Positions 16,924-27,178 of a stretch of DNA of 64,000 nucleotides are shown here, one piece after another. This DNA comes from Gemmatimonadota bacterium (GTDB taxonomy: Bacteria > Gemmatimonadota > Gemmatimonadetes > Gemmatimonadales > Gemmatimonadaceae): NCBI GenBank assembly GCA_028287305.1, contig JAQBPX010000037.1, positions 42,727 to 106,726 of the forward strand, in the 5' to 3' direction. The position numbers and the translations under genes were made by a program. How positions within the stretch are numbered: the stretch's first letter is position 1; every line of letters starts with the position of its first letter. The notes below the pieces were generated by a model that saw only the letters and a list, made by a program, of their open reading frames with translations, made no database searches and was not told the origin of the DNA.

Positions 16924-17475
16924 ATGCGCGCCAGGTCCACTTCGCAGCGTGCAGGAACCGGGATCGCCCCTGCCGTGGCGCTCGCGGCGGTCGTGGCGGC
17001 AATGACGGTCGGCTGCGGCTCTGCACCCTCGACGCGACCCGCGCCTGCGCGCGCCGCGCAGGACTCCATCGCGACGGGCTACGCCAAGACCACGCGCGAG
17101 GCGAACACGAGCGCGATCGGGAGCCTCTCGTCCAAGGACATCGACGCGATGCGCGTAACGCGGATCGAGGAGCTCATCCAGGGCCACATGGCCGGCGTGC
17201 AGGTGGTGCGCACCTCCAATGGAGGCTTCTCGCTGCGCATCCGGGGCGCGTCGTCGCTCGGATATGGTGGCGACGCCGAGCCGCTCTACGTCCTGGACGG
17301 GATGCCGATGCAGAGCACGGACCTGGGCAATGTGCTCGACGGCGTGTCGCCCTATGACATCGCCCGCATCGACGTGCTCAAGGACGCCGGGTCCACGGCG
17401 AGCTACGGCGTCCGCGGTGCCAATGGCGTGGTGCTCATCACCACCAAGCGGAGCAAGGCCGGCAAGCTGCCCTGA
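16924..17475 (+). CDS. Orphan TonB-receptor plug-domain lipoprotein
   Basis: A 183-residue exported protein that is essentially a SusC-type plug domain without a barrel. The signal peptide ends in MTVGCGSAPSTRP, a probable lipoprotein site. The rest matches the SusC plug: IEELIQGHMAGVQVV, FSLRIRGASS, EPLYVLDGMPM, IARIDVLKDAGSTASYGVRG and NGVVLITTKR. It ends straight after the plug, with a normal stop and no barrel-like sequence downstream, so it is a stand-alone product rather than an obvious frameshift. It follows the second permease by 85 bp. Its role is unknown; possibilities include a periplasmic competitor or partner for SusC channels or a TonB-system signal protein. Confidence 0.85.
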   Translation: MRARSTSQRAGTGIAPAVALAAVVAAMTVGCGSAPSTRPAPARAAQDSIATGYAKTTREANTSAIGSLSSKDIDAMRVTRIEELIQGHMAGVQVVRTSNGGFSLRIRGASSLGYGGDAEPLYVLDGMPMQSTDLGNVLDGVSPYDIARIDVLKDAGSTASYGVRGANGVVLITTKRSKAGKLP

Positions 17476-17523
17476 TGGCCGCGTCGCTGACGCCTGCGAC
17501 GTGCCGGCTTCACGAGTCGACGG

Positions 17524-19239
17524 TCAGGCGCGCGGCAACACCAGCGTGAAGCGGGAGCCCTCACCGGGCATGCTTTCGACGAGCAGCTCACCATTCATCC
17601 CGCGCGCCAGGGACCGGCTGATGGAGAGTCCGAGCCCGATGCCGCCTTCCGCACCGCTGGCGTAGCGGTTCACCTGGGTGAAGGCCTCGAAGATGGTTTC
17701 GAGCTGGTCAGCCGGAATCCCGATGCCGTTGTCCACTACCGAGAGGCGCACCACGTCAGCATCCGTTGCGCACTCTACGGAAAGGTGCCCCCCTTCCGGC
17801 GTGCACTTGATGGCGTTCGTGAGCAGGTTGACGAGGATCTGGCTGACCTTTCCGGCGTCCGCCCTTGCGAGCACGGGCGTTTCGCACCCGACCATCGCCC
17901 AGGTCAGCATCTTGGCGGAGATGAGGAGTGAGGTAAGGGCGACACTCTCCGTCGCGAGCACCCCCGCATCGACGTCGGTGATGTCGTACACCTGCTGGCC
18001 GACGCCAAGCTTCGTGAGGCTGAGCAGGTCGTTGACCAGCTTCACGAGGTAGCGTTGGGACGCCCGGATGCGTGCGAGATCCGTCCGCTGCTGCGCGCTG
18101 ACGGGGCCGTGAATCCCCAGGTCGATCAGGTCCACGAAACCGCCGATCGCCTGGAGGGGCGTCCGCAGCTCGTGGCTCATCATGCCGAGGAACGCACTCT
18201 TCGCTTCGCTCGCGGCTTCAGCGCGCTCGCGCAGGTGAATGGCCTCTCCGTGGAGCCGCGCACGATCCAGCGCCATCGCGCTCCGGCTCGCCAGGTCGTC
18301 CGCGAGCTTCACGTCGTCCGCCGTGAACGCACGCCCTCCCACGAACGTCACCGCTCCGATGAGGCGCTCGCGGATCATGAGCGGCACCGTGAGGAGATGC
18401 CCACTGCCAAGGGCGGCCACGGCCCCGGCGACGTGGGCGTCGTGCGCGGAGTTGGCGAGCGTCGCGTGACTGGCGTCGCTCATCGTCGCCGGCGTCATCG
18501 TGCGCAGGGCGGCCGGCAGCCCGAACTGATCGTCCGGATGGGGCTCCCAGGAGCCGTCCAGCTCGAGGAGGACGGACTGCATGGACGCATCGGGGTGCAC
18601 GATGGCCAGGCGGTGCATCGTGTCATCATCGCCGAGCGTGTCCACGATGCACCAATCGCCCAGGCGCGGGAGCGACATTGCCCGCATGGAGCGCAGGGTG
18701 ACGTCTTCATCGAGCGATTCGCTGAGGCGGCGTGTTTCCGCCGAGAGAAAGCTCGCGTTTCGCCGCGCCGACTCGGCGACCGCCGCCGCATCGAGCTCAC
18801 GCAGTGCCGAAAGCAGCAGGCGCTCCGCGACCTGGCGCTGCAGCGAGATGGTGAGCTGGGCCGGCGTCGCGGTGCGAATCTCCACGAGCAGCGAGTCGAC
18901 CTCGCCATTCGCGCCAATGTTGGGCCAGACGCTGCACGAGAGTGGTGGCGGCACCTCGCCGGGAGTGCCGATGAGGCGACTTCGCACGATCGTCCCCGTG
19001 CGAAACGCACGATCGAGGAGCGCGACCAGCGCCGATGTATCACGCCCGGGAAAGGCAGTGGCAATGGGCGCGCCGGTGACCGCCTCGCCCTCGGGTCGCA
19101 CGAGATCCTCGAATGCCGCGTTCGAGTATGCGAGCACGTGACGCGGACCCGTGGTCACGGCAAAGGCGACACGCACGTGCCCGATCGATGACTCGAAGGA
19201 CACGCCGTTCTCGGGAGGCCGCTCAGGCGAGAGGTACAA
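17524..19239 (-). CDS. Sensor histidine kinase (PAS-GAF-HisKA-HATPase)
   Basis: A 571-residue soluble histidine kinase. Roughly: PAS-like sensor 15-125, helical linker 130-190, GAF domain 195-335, HisKA with phospho-acceptor His356 in MMSHELRTPLQAIGG, then a HATPase with N box NLLTNAIKCTPEGG, G1 VVDNGIGIP and G2 GGIGLGLSISRSLARG. No transmembrane segment is evident, so it senses an internal signal. It starts at a TTG at 19239, three bases after the KaiC-like stop, and no response regulator is adjacent. It is the last gene of a three-gene operon. Confidence 0.9.
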   Translation of the reverse strand: MYLSPERPPENGVSFESSIGHVRVAFAVTTGPRHVLAYSNAAFEDLVRPEGEAVTGAPIATAFPGRDTSALVALLDRAFRTGTIVRSRLIGTPGEVPPPLSCSVWPNIGANGEVDSLLVEIRTATPAQLTISLQRQVAERLLLSALRELDAAAVAESARRNASFLSAETRRLSESLDEDVTLRSMRAMSLPRLGDWCIVDTLGDDDTMHRLAIVHPDASMQSVLLELDGSWEPHPDDQFGLPAALRTMTPATMSDASHATLANSAHDAHVAGAVAALGSGHLLTVPLMIRERLIGAVTFVGGRAFTADDVKLADDLASRSAMALDRARLHGEAIHLRERAEAASEAKSAFLGMMSHELRTPLQAIGGFVDLIDLGIHGPVSAQQRTDLARIRASQRYLVKLVNDLLSLTKLGVGQQVYDITDVDAGVLATESVALTSLLISAKMLTWAMVGCETPVLARADAGKVSQILVNLLTNAIKCTPEGGHLSVECATDADVVRLSVVDNGIGIPADQLETIFEAFTQVNRYASGAEGGIGLGLSISRSLARGMNGELLVESMPGEGSRFTLVLPRA

Positions 19240-19242
19240 CGG

Positions 19243-20754
19243 CTATCCGTCGGCCGGGGGCGGCTCGCGCCGCGGCATCCCGGTCATGATCCCGCGATAG
19301 TCTTGCAGCGCGCCACCGATGGACGCACCCGTGGCCGAGATCTCGTACGTGAGGAATTCGTGGCTGTGTGCACTGCCGCGCATCTTGTGAATGGCGAGCA
19401 GCGTTCGCAGGGCGCCGTCGATCTCGACCACGCGTTGCACGATGATGTCGTCGGTGATGAACGACACCCGCTCGGTCGTGAAGCCCATGTCCGGCTGTGA
19501 CCCGGCCACCTCGGTGGTCATCATGATCGTCACGCCCGTGGCGGTCAGGGCGCCCACCAGCCGATAGAGCGACTCGCGAAAATCCTCGCGGAACGCCGGC
19601 GCCAGCGCGATCTCGAAGCCCGAGAGTGAGTCGATCACGACGCGTGTCGCATCGTGGCGCCGGACCGCGGACAGGATCTCGGCCAGCGTCTCGTCCACCG
19701 AGAGGTCCAGGGGACGGAGGTACAGGACCTCGAGGTTGCCCGCCGCGATCGACGCTTCCATGTCCTGGTTCCGTGCCTTCGCGCGCGCCAGGTACTCCTC
19801 CGGATATTCCTCGAAGACCACGATGACCACGCCCTCCCCCTGGCGCAGTCCTTCTGCCGCGAACTGCGTGGCAAAGGTGGTCTTGCCACTTCCCGCCGGC
19901 CCGGCGAGCATCACCGCGTCTCCGGAGGGAATGCCGCCCCCCATGTGCTCGTCCAGCCCGGGCACTCCCGTGGAGAGCCGCGTCATCGACTGAACCCGTC
20001 GCAAGGACTGCTGCTCCGGGATACGCGGGAATATCTGCAGCCCCTCGCTCGTGATGCGAAAGGTGTGCAGCCCCGGCATCTGCGCGCGGCCACGCACCTT
20101 CATCGCCTGGAACTTGCGCACCACGGAGTTCCGGTCGGTGACCTGCGATAGCCAGAGCACGCCGTCGGCCACGGTGAACACCGGGCTGCGCTGCTCCTGC
20201 TCCGCATACTCGCCGAGCAGGAACGACGTCACCTCCCAGGTGGTGAGGTGCTGGGCGAGGCGCTGCACGAAGTGGTCGACCAGCATCGCGCCGCTCCGCA
20301 CCTCCGCGGACGCCGGTCCCAGGAAGGTGCGAAACGAGTCGACGACGACGAGCTGCGGCCTGACCCGCTCCACCTCGGCCACCACCCGGTCGAGCACCAC
20401 GCCCAGGTCGTGCTCCAGCGCTTCGTCGCTGAGATTCACGTACTGGATCGCCGTACCCACCATGGCGGGATCGAAGAAGGCGAACTCGCGCTGATACCGC
20501 AGCAGCTTGAGCGTAGGCTCACCGAGTACCGTGAAGTAGAGCGCGGGACGCGCCGCCGTGGCGTTGGCGCTGATGATCTGCTGTGCGAGCGTGGTCTTCC
20601 CGCTGCCGGGAGTGCCGGCAATCAGGTTGAACGAGAATTCGGGCAAGCCGCCGCCCAGCACGGCGTCGAGGCCGGGCACGCCCGTCTGGAGGCTCCTGAT
20701 TCGCGATTCCCGCTTGTTCGCTGGCGCCTGCGCAGCAGGTTTCCCCGTCGTCAT
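19243..20754 (-). CDS. KaiC-like double RecA-fold ATPase
   Basis: A 503-residue protein with two KaiC-type RecA domains. Domain 1 has Walker A GTPGSGKTT near its start; domain 2 (from about 245) has GPAGSGKTT and a catalytic-Glu pair in VVFEEYPEEY. Where cyanobacterial KaiC has the Ser431-Thr432 phosphorylation pair, this protein reads Ser-Phe (RVSFITDDIIVQ), so at most one of the two sites remains. The start is ATG 20754, preceded by GGGGGGAGA, and it overlaps the previous stop (ATGA). With a histidine kinase next and no KaiA or KaiB, it is likely a non-circadian signalling ATPase. Confidence 0.9.
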   Translation of the reverse strand: MTTGKPAAQAPANKRESRIRSLQTGVPGLDAVLGGGLPEFSFNLIAGTPGSGKTTLAQQIISANATAARPALYFTVLGEPTLKLLRYQREFAFFDPAMVGTAIQYVNLSDEALEHDLGVVLDRVVAEVERVRPQLVVVDSFRTFLGPASAEVRSGAMLVDHFVQRLAQHLTTWEVTSFLLGEYAEQEQRSPVFTVADGVLWLSQVTDRNSVVRKFQAMKVRGRAQMPGLHTFRITSEGLQIFPRIPEQQSLRRVQSMTRLSTGVPGLDEHMGGGIPSGDAVMLAGPAGSGKTTFATQFAAEGLRQGEGVVIVVFEEYPEEYLARAKARNQDMEASIAAGNLEVLYLRPLDLSVDETLAEILSAVRRHDATRVVIDSLSGFEIALAPAFREDFRESLYRLVGALTATGVTIMMTTEVAGSQPDMGFTTERVSFITDDIIVQRVVEIDGALRTLLAIHKMRGSAHSHEFLTYEISATGASIGGALQDYRGIMTGMPRREPPPADG

Positions 20755-21179
20755 TCTCCCCCCTCTTCGTCTGTCGTGCCACTGCACTCCGGGCGCCCCA
20801 CGAGTTGCTGCACCAGGTCGTCGCCGATCAACCGGCCCATCAGCGCGAGCAACCGCTCGAGCAGCGCCTCGAGCGCCTCGGCGACCACCGAGTCCCCGTG
20901 CGCATCGAGGCTGGCTGGAACGCCCTCGAGGCTTGCCGGGTTGTGGGGGCCTGGCGTGATCGAGGCGAGCACGTGGTATTCCGCACCGGCGTCGACCAGC
21001 GCGCGCAGGAGCAGCACCCGGGCGCCCACCGCGCCGATGCTTCGGGTGAGCTCACGAATCGTCCGCTCGCACGCCGACTGCGCAGCGTGCGCGCCCGCGT
21101 GCACGTCGTTCGGCGCTCCCTCACTCCGGGCGACCAGGGCGCGCACCAACTGCCGCGCTTCGGGCACGTTCGTGGACAT
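20751..21179 (-). CDS. Small helical protein of unknown function, KaiC-operon leader
   Basis: A 142-residue protein, not confidently assigned. It begins MSTNVPEARQLVRALVAR and is Ala/Leu/Glu-rich and probably mostly helical. It has a central hydrophobic stretch (IGAVGARVLLLRALVDAG), a Pro/Gly-containing middle, and an amphipathic helix EALLERLLALMGRLIGDDLV before an acidic tail. There is no signal peptide or membrane segment. The stop overlaps the KaiC-like ATG by 4 bp, so it is co-translated with the ATPase. The likely role is an adaptor or sensor for the ATPase or kinase, which is inference from position only. Confidence 0.75.
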   Translation of the reverse strand: MSTNVPEARQLVRALVARSEGAPNDVHAGAHAAQSACERTIRELTRSIGAVGARVLLLRALVDAGAEYHVLASITPGPHNPASLEGVPASLDAHGDSVVAEALEALLERLLALMGRLIGDDLVQQLVGRPECSGTTDEEGGE

Positions 21180-21349
21180 CGCCTCAGCCGCAGTGATTGG
21201 TGAACACGTCGTCCGAACGCGGACGTGCGAGTGCCGGGGACCAGGCGGGTCGGGGTCCGAACGTGCGAGTCTCCGGTGCATCACGTACGCAAGTTTCACG
21301 CGAGCGCACTCGAGTATCCGGCAACCGCGGAACGGAGCGTTTCCGGGCA

Positions 21350-21372
21350 ACCGACCTCATCCTTGGGTCGGT
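21350..21372 (-). terminator. Possible weak terminator after the RND operon
   Basis: A 7-bp inverted repeat (21350-21356 and 21366-21372, ACCGACC / GGTCGGT) with a 9-nt loop lies 12 bp past the RND pump stop. There is no clear U-run, so intrinsic termination would be weak. Confidence 0.35.
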
Positions 21373-21383
21373 CCTGTGACCCT

Positions 21384-24300
21384 TCAGTCCCCGCTCGTCC
21401 GCTGCGCCGGGAACCCCGCGTCCGCCTGCTCCTTCTCGATCTCCCGCCGCCGCTCGCGCGACACGAAGCGGCCCTTGAGCCACGCGCCCATGCCGTCGAA
21501 GTAGGTGTAGACCACCGGCACCACGAGCAGCGTGAGCATCGTGGAGGTGATCAGCCCACCGATCACCGCGCGCGCCATCGGCGCCCGGAATCCACCGCCC
21601 TCTCCCATCGCCAGCGCGATCGGCAGCATGCCGAAGATCATCGCCAGCGTGGTCATCATGATCGGGCGGAGGCGCACCGCGCCCGCCTCGATCAGTGCCG
21701 TGTCGCGGTCCGCTCCCTGCGACCGGCGCTCATTGGCATTGTCCACCACGAGGATCGCGTTCTTCACCACCAGCCCCATGAGCATGATCACGCCGATCAT
21801 CGACATCATGTTCATCGTGGTGCGAGTCACGAGCAGCGCCAGCAGCACGCCGACCAGCGAGAGCGGCAGCGACACCATGATCGCGAACGGTTGCGTGAAC
21901 GACTCGAACTGCGACGCCAGGATCAGGAAGATGAGGATCACCGCGAGCAGGATCGCCTGGATGACGTACCCCGCCGTCTCGGCGAGCTGCTGGGTCTGGC
22001 CCGCGAGCCCGATGGAATAGCCCGGCGGCAGCTTGATCTCGGAGAGCTTCGTCGTGATCGCCGTCGACGCCTCGGAGATGGCCAGGCCGGCGGTGTTCGC
22101 CCCGATGGTCGCCACCCGCTCCAGGTCCTTGCGATCGATCTGGGCCGGCGCCGTGCCGGACTCGATCGTCGCGATGTCCGACAGCGGGATCAGTTGCGAG
22201 ATGCCGCCGACCTTCGTGGACGTCGCGATGGGAATCGACGCGATGTCCTGCAGCGACGCACGCATCGCGGCCGGGACCTGCACCACGACGTCCCGCTCCT
22301 CGCCCGACGGGTCCTCCCATCGCGTCGCGGTCTGGCCCGCGAGCAGCGGCCGGATGGTGGTGGCGATCGTCCCGATGTCCACGCCGATGCGGTTGGCCAC
22401 GTCGCGGTCGACCTTGATCCGGAACTCCGGCTTGGGGTCCCCGAGCGACGACTTGACGTCCACGATGCCCGGCATCTTTCGCATCAGCGCAACGGCGCGC
22501 GTCGAGATGTCCTGCAGCTCCTGCACGTCGGGCCCGTGGATCTCGACCTGCAGCGGGGCCTGCGCCCCGCCGAGACCGCCCGCCTCCAGCACCTGCACCT
22601 GCACGCCCTGGATCCGCCCGAGCCGCGCGCGCGCGTCCGCCATGAGCTCCAGCTGCGACTTCGATCGGTCCGCCGCCCTGGTGAGCGACACGAAGATGCT
22701 GCCCGACTTCACGGTGCCGGTCGCGCCCGAACCGATGGTCGTGTAGGTGTAGTCCACGCCTGGAATCCTTCGCACTTCATCCAGGATCTGCAGCCCCTTG
22801 CCGCGCGTGTACGCGAGGCTCGATCCCTCGGGCGCATCGAAGAGCACCGTGAACTGCGAGTTGTCCGTCTCCGGCATGAACGCGCCGCCGATCAGCGGAA
22901 AGAGCATGATCGCGCCGATGAAGCTCGCGGCGGCCAGCAACAGCGTCGACTTCCGGTGCGCCAGCGCCCACCGGATGATGCCGCGATAGCGATGCGCCTG
23001 CCGGTCGAACCACTCGTTGAAGCGGGCGATCGTCCGGGTGACGACGTTGGCCCCCGCGCCGTGCACGTGGGGATTCACCCCCCACCAGGCGCTCAGCATC
23101 GGGGTGAGCGTGAACGAGACGAACAGCGACACGAGGACGGCCCATGCTACCGTGAGCCCGAACTGGAAGAAGAACCGGCCGATGATGCCACCCATGAACG
23201 CGACCGGCACGAACACCGCGACGATCGACAGGGTGGTGGCCAGCACTGCGAGGAAGATCTCGCTGGTGCCATTGGCGGCCGCGGTGAAGTGATCCTCGCC
23301 CTTCTCGCGATGCCGCACGACGTTCTCCACCACAACGATGGCGTCGTCGATCAGGATGCCGATGGAGAGAGACAGGGCCATCAGCGTGAGCATGTTGAGC
23401 GAGAAGCCCAGCACGTCCATCAGGATGAACGAGGAGATGACCGACACCGGGAGCGCCAGCGACGTGATCGCGGTCGCCTTCCAGTCGTTCAGGAAGAGCA
23501 TCACGATGATGATCGTGAGCAGCGCGCCCAGGAGCAGCTCGTGAATGACGTCGGTCACCGACTGGCGGATCTGCGTCGAGTTGTCGCGCACGATGCGGAG
23601 CTCGGTGCCGGCCGGCAGCGTCTTCCTTATTCGCTCGATCTCCGCCTTCACGGCGTCCGCCACGGCCACGGTGTTCGCGCCGCTCACCTTGAGGATGTCG
23701 AGCGACACCGCGCGCTGGTCGTTCACCAGCGCGACCGACCGCTCCTCCTCCGTTCCCGTCTCGACCGTCGCGACGTCACGCAGCCGCACCGGCTGCCCCG
23801 CGCGCGAGACCACGACGACGTCGCCGAACTGCCGGGGATCGGTGATGCGTCCCGTCACGCGCACCAGCTGCTCGCGCGCGCCACTCTCCACCCGCCCCGC
23901 CGGCACTTCCATGTTCTGCTGCGCAAGCGCCTTCATGACGTCCGGCACGGTGACGCCGAGCGCCTGCAGGCGATCCGGGAGCAGGTTCACGCGGATCTCG
24001 CGATCGAGGCCGCCGGCAATTCGCACCTCACCCACGCCGCGCGCCGACTCCAGCCGCCGGCGGATGGTCTCGCTCGCGAGCACGGTCAGGCGGTCGATGG
24101 GCTGCGCGTTCGACGCCAGCGCCAGCGAGATGATCGGCTGGGCGGAGGGATCGAACTTCTGCACCACCGGGGACTCGATGTCGGTGGGCAGGTCCCGCCG
24201 GATGCCCTCGATCTTCGCCCGCACGTCCTGCGACGCGAGGTCCACGTCACGGCCGAGGTCGAACTGGATCGTGATCTGCGAGACGCCCTCGAGCGACACC

Positions 24301-24563
24301 GACGTGATCTGGTCCACGCCCGCCACCGGATTGAACGCCTCCTCGAGCCGGCGCGTCACCTCCCGCTCGATGGTCTCCGAGCTCGCGCCCGGATAAACCG
24401 TCTGGATCGCCACGATCGGAATGTCGACGTTGGGAAACTGGTCGATCGGCAGGCGTCGATACGAGAACAGCCCGAGCACCACGAGCCCGACCATCAGCAT
24501 CGTCGTGAAGACGGGCCGGCGAATCGAGACGCCGCTTAGCCCCGTGAGGTCGGTCCTGGACAT
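21384..24563 (-). CDS. RND multidrug efflux pump, inner-membrane transporter (HAE-1 type)
   Basis: A 1059-residue AcrB/MexB-class proton-driven exporter. It opens [20 protein letters not shown], the typical first membrane helix. It shows the duplicated layout of large periplasmic loops between helices 1-2 and 7-8, with [20 protein letters not shown] in helix 4 carrying the proton-relay acidic residues, and the C-terminal [20 protein letters not shown] repeat. It pairs with the fusion protein and TolC channel encoded just upstream (2-bp gap). Substrate range cannot be read from sequence. Confidence 0.96.
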   Translation of the reverse strand: MSRTDLTGLSGVSIRRPVFTTMLMVGLVVLGLFSYRRLPIDQFPNVDIPIVAIQTVYPGASSETIEREVTRRLEEAFNPVAGVDQITSVSLEGVSQITIQFDLGRDVDLASQDVRAKIEGIRRDLPTDIESPVVQKFDPSAQPIISLALASNAQPIDRLTVLASETIRRRLESARGVGEVRIAGGLDREIRVNLLPDRLQALGVTVPDVMKALAQQNMEVPAGRVESGAREQLVRVTGRITDPRQFGDVVVVSRAGQPVRLRDVATVETGTEEERSVALVNDQRAVSLDILKVSGANTVAVADAVKAEIERIRKTLPAGTELRIVRDNSTQIRQSVTDVIHELLLGALLTIIIVMLFLNDWKATAITSLALPVSVISSFILMDVLGFSLNMLTLMALSLSIGILIDDAIVVVENVVRHREKGEDHFTAAANGTSEIFLAVLATTLSIVAVFVPVAFMGGIIGRFFFQFGLTVAWAVLVSLFVSFTLTPMLSAWWGVNPHVHGAGANVVTRTIARFNEWFDRQAHRYRGIIRWALAHRKSTLLLAAASFIGAIMLFPLIGGAFMPETDNSQFTVLFDAPEGSSLAYTRGKGLQILDEVRRIPGVDYTYTTIGSGATGTVKSGSIFVSLTRAADRSKSQLELMADARARLGRIQGVQVQVLEAGGLGGAQAPLQVEIHGPDVQELQDISTRAVALMRKMPGIVDVKSSLGDPKPEFRIKVDRDVANRIGVDIGTIATTIRPLLAGQTATRWEDPSGEERDVVVQVPAAMRASLQDIASIPIATSTKVGGISQLIPLSDIATIESGTAPAQIDRKDLERVATIGANTAGLAISEASTAITTKLSEIKLPPGYSIGLAGQTQQLAETAGYVIQAILLAVILIFLILASQFESFTQPFAIMVSLPLSLVGVLLALLVTRTTMNMMSMIGVIMLMGLVVKNAILVVDNANERRSQGADRDTALIEAGAVRLRPIMMTTLAMIFGMLPIALAMGEGGGFRAPMARAVIGGLITSTMLTLLVVPVVYTYFDGMGAWLKGRFVSRERRREIEKEQADAGFPAQRTSGD

Positions 24564-24565
24564 GA

Positions 24566-25690
24566 TTACCTCGTGGAGTCGCGACGCGCCGGTGCCTTCG
24601 GACGATCGCCGACCACCGTGACGAGTGTCCCGTCGCCGACTTCCGACGAGGGGTTGAGCAGCACGCGCTCGGCCGCCCGCAGGCCGCTCACGATGGACAC
24701 GAGGCCCGTGGCTTCATCGCGCGGGCCCACCACCACCGGCCGGCGACTGATGCGGTTCCCCACCACCGCGTAGACCGTCGCGCTGTCGCCGGTGCGGCTC
24801 GTGACCGCAGCCTCGGGCACCACCAGCGCCGAGGTCGTGCCGCCCGTCTCGATGCGCCCGCGGGCGTACTGGCCCCCCACGATGCGCCGACCGGGATTCG
24901 GCAGGCGCACGAACACGCCCACCTGCCGCGTTGCCGGATCGGACGTCGGATCCACGCGCGCGACCCGGCCGTGAAAACCCTGGTTCGCGTAGCCGTCGAT
25001 CGTGAACGTCACCGCCTGGCCTGCGCGAATGCGTGATGCGTCCTGCACCGCCACCCGGCCGGACAGCTCCAGCTCCGACGCATCGACGATCGTGAAGAGG
25101 TCAGCGCCGGGAGTCACCGCTTCCCCGCCGTCCACGGCGCGTGCGCTGACGACACCGGAAATCGGGGATACGATCGTCGCGCGCGCCGCGCTTTCGTTCG
25201 CGCCCGCCGCGCCCGCGCGGGCGCCGGCAAGCTGCGCATCGGCAGCCTCGACACTCGCCTGCGCCGTCTTGTACTCGATCGCCGAGATGGCGCCGGCGTC
25301 GTACAGCTTCTTCGACGCCTCGAGGCGCTGTTGCGCCAGCGACAGCTGCGCGCGCGCTGCCGCCACCTGGGCCGCAGCCCCGGCGGCCTGGCTGCGAATG
25401 CCCTGCGCCTCGATGGTCGCGAGCAGCTGCCCGCGAGACACCGAGCTGCCCCGGTCGACCCGGACGCCGGAAACCGTGCCCGGCACCTGCGCCTTGACCG
25501 AGACCATTTCGGCCGGATCGAGGTTGCCGGAGACGAGCACCGCCGCCCCCACCGTGCGCATCTCCACCGTCGCGACATCCTGCGCGTTGAGGACGATGGA
25601 CGGCGCGGCAGCCGAATCAGCTGCGGGCGCGCCGGACTTCGAGCACGCCGCGGCGAGCGCCACGACGAGGAACAGCGGCTTGGTGTTCAT
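24566..25690 (-). CDS. RND efflux periplasmic adaptor (membrane-fusion lipoprotein)
   Basis: A 374-residue HlyD/AcrA-type adaptor. The signal peptide ends VVALAAACSKSG, a lipobox. The protein then shows the lipoyl half-motifs (VPGTVSGVRVDRGSSVSRGQ and ISGVVSARAVDGGEAV), separated by an alpha-helical hairpin rich in Ala/Gln (RAQLSLAQQRLEASKKLYDA), and a beta-barrel plus membrane-proximal domain. It bridges the TolC protein and the RND pump and sits between their genes with 2- to 3-bp gaps. Confidence 0.94.
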   Translation of the reverse strand: MNTKPLFLVVALAAACSKSGAPAADSAAAPSIVLNAQDVATVEMRTVGAAVLVSGNLDPAEMVSVKAQVPGTVSGVRVDRGSSVSRGQLLATIEAQGIRSQAAGAAAQVAAARAQLSLAQQRLEASKKLYDAGAISAIEYKTAQASVEAADAQLAGARAGAAGANESAARATIVSPISGVVSARAVDGGEAVTPGADLFTIVDASELELSGRVAVQDASRIRAGQAVTFTIDGYANQGFHGRVARVDPTSDPATRQVGVFVRLPNPGRRIVGGQYARGRIETGGTTSALVVPEAAVTSRTGDSATVYAVVGNRISRRPVVVGPRDEATGLVSIVSGLRAAERVLLNPSSEVGDGTLVTVVGDRPKAPARRDSTR

Positions 25691-25693
25691 GGC

Positions 25694-27178
25694 TCAGCGA
25701 GGAAGGCTCGTCGCGCCGAGTGCGCGCGACAACGTGGCGTTGGCGATCTGGTAGTCGGCGACCGCCTGCGCGAGGTTGCTTCGCGCCTGCAGGAGGGATA
25801 GTCGCGACTCGGACACTTCGAGCTGGCTGGCGAGGCCCTGGTCATAGCGGAGGACGGTGAGGTCGTACACACGCTGCGCCTGTTGCACCGTGCGCTGCCT
25901 CGCCTCGATGGACGATCGCGCGCGCTCCCGCTCGCCGCGCGCCCGCTCGTATTCGATCTGCACGTTCTCGCGCAGCTGCGACAGCCGCAGCTGCTCCTGG
26001 TTGAGCGCCACCTGCGCCTGCGCGACCTCGGCGGCGGTGCGGTTCCCGTTGAAGATGGGAACGTTCACCGTGAGTCCCGCGGTGAAGTCCGTCCGCCAGT
26101 CCTGGTTGAAGGAGAAGACGCCGGTCGGGTACAGCAGCTTGCCGTAGTTGAACACGAGGCTCACGCTGGGCAGGTAGGCGCTCCGCGCGATCGAGACCTG
26201 CTGCTGGCGAATGCGCACCTGGCGCTCCTCGGCGGCGATCGAGGCGCGGCGCGACAGGGTCTCGAGCGATCCCGTGGAATCGGCCGTCGCCAGCATCGTC
26301 GGCACGTCGAGCGTCGTCACCAGCCGGAGGGGTTGCGCCAGCGGAATGTTGATCAGCCGCTTGAGGTCGAGCATCGCGACGTCGGCGGCGTTGGTCGCCG
26401 AAATCTGCTGCGGCTGCAGGTTCGCGAGCGCGACCTCGGCCCGCAGCACGTCCAGCTCCGAGCCGAGCCCCGAGCTGAGGCGCACGCGCTCCGTGGCGAG
26501 GAAGCGCTCCGCCTGCGCGACCGCCGCACCCGAGATGCTCGCGAGCTCCTGCGCGAGCCGCGCGCGGAAGTAGGCGGATCGCACCTGCAGCTCGATGTCG
26601 GCGGCCTGCTCGTTAAGGGTGAGGCGCGCCGACTCGAGGTACTCCGTGGCGATCTTCCCTGCCGCGCCGAGACGGCCGCCGGAGTACAGCGCCTGTGATC
26701 CCGAGAGCGTCGCCGTGTATGCGTTCGCCTGGCCGAAGGGCAGGTTCCCGAACAGCGACCCCAGGCTGGCGAGGCCCGCGCTCGGCACGTGCTTCTCGAG
26801 GTACTTCACGCGCTCGGCGATGGACAGCGTCGAGTCGGGTGAGAAGCGCAGCGAGTCGGGGATGCTGATGCTGCTGCCGCCCCCGCTGAATGCCGAGGCG
26901 AACGTTCGCGTGTAGCCGAGCTGCGCACTCAGTTGCGGGAATGCGCCGGACCTGGCGGAGCGCACCTGCGTGGAGGCGAGCTCCACCTGCGAGCGCGCGA
27001 GTCGGATTTCGTCGCTGCCGGAGATCGCGCGAGACACCGCGTCCTCGAGCGAGAGCGCCGTGGAGTCGCGCGAGACCGGTGCGGGGGCCTGCGCGTCCAG
27101 GGCGCGCGCGGTGCCGGCCGCGAGCAGCGCGCAGAGGAGCGGCGCGCCCGCGCGGCGGGCGAGAGCTCGAATCATCAT
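25694..27178 (-). CDS. TolC family outer-membrane efflux protein
   Basis: A 494-residue TolC-like channel. The signal peptide ends in TARALDAQA. The mature protein shows the internally duplicated helical-barrel pattern, with LSLEDAVSRAISGSDEIRLA at the start of the first half and NVPIFNGNRTAAEVAQAQVA at the start of the second. The ATG overlaps the stop of the regulator gene (ATGA). It completes a tripartite efflux system with the two downstream genes. Confidence 0.94.
   Translation of the reverse strand: MMIRALARRAGAPLLCALLAAGTARALDAQAPAPVSRDSTALSLEDAVSRAISGSDEIRLARSQVELASTQVRSARSGAFPQLSAQLGYTRTFASAFSGGGSSISIPDSLRFSPDSTLSIAERVKYLEKHVPSAGLASLGSLFGNLPFGQANAYTATLSGSQALYSGGRLGAAGKIATEYLESARLTLNEQAADIELQVRSAYFRARLAQELASISGAAVAQAERFLATERVRLSSGLGSELDVLRAEVALANLQPQQISATNAADVAMLDLKRLINIPLAQPLRLVTTLDVPTMLATADSTGSLETLSRRASIAAEERQVRIRQQQVSIARSAYLPSVSLVFNYGKLLYPTGVFSFNQDWRTDFTAGLTVNVPIFNGNRTAAEVAQAQVALNQEQLRLSQLRENVQIEYERARGERERARSSIEARQRTVQQAQRVYDLTVLRYDQGLASQLEVSESRLSLLQARSNLAQAVADYQIANATLSRALGATSLPR

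Noticed and set aside
19243..20754. A circadian clock locus
   Set aside because: The ATPase is KaiC-like, but there is no KaiA or KaiB nearby and one of the two main phosphorylation residues is replaced by Phe.
21225..24539. A 1104-codon plus-strand frame across the RND pump
   Set aside because: It is rich in Arg and His with no recognisable motif; the minus-strand RND transporter explains the region.
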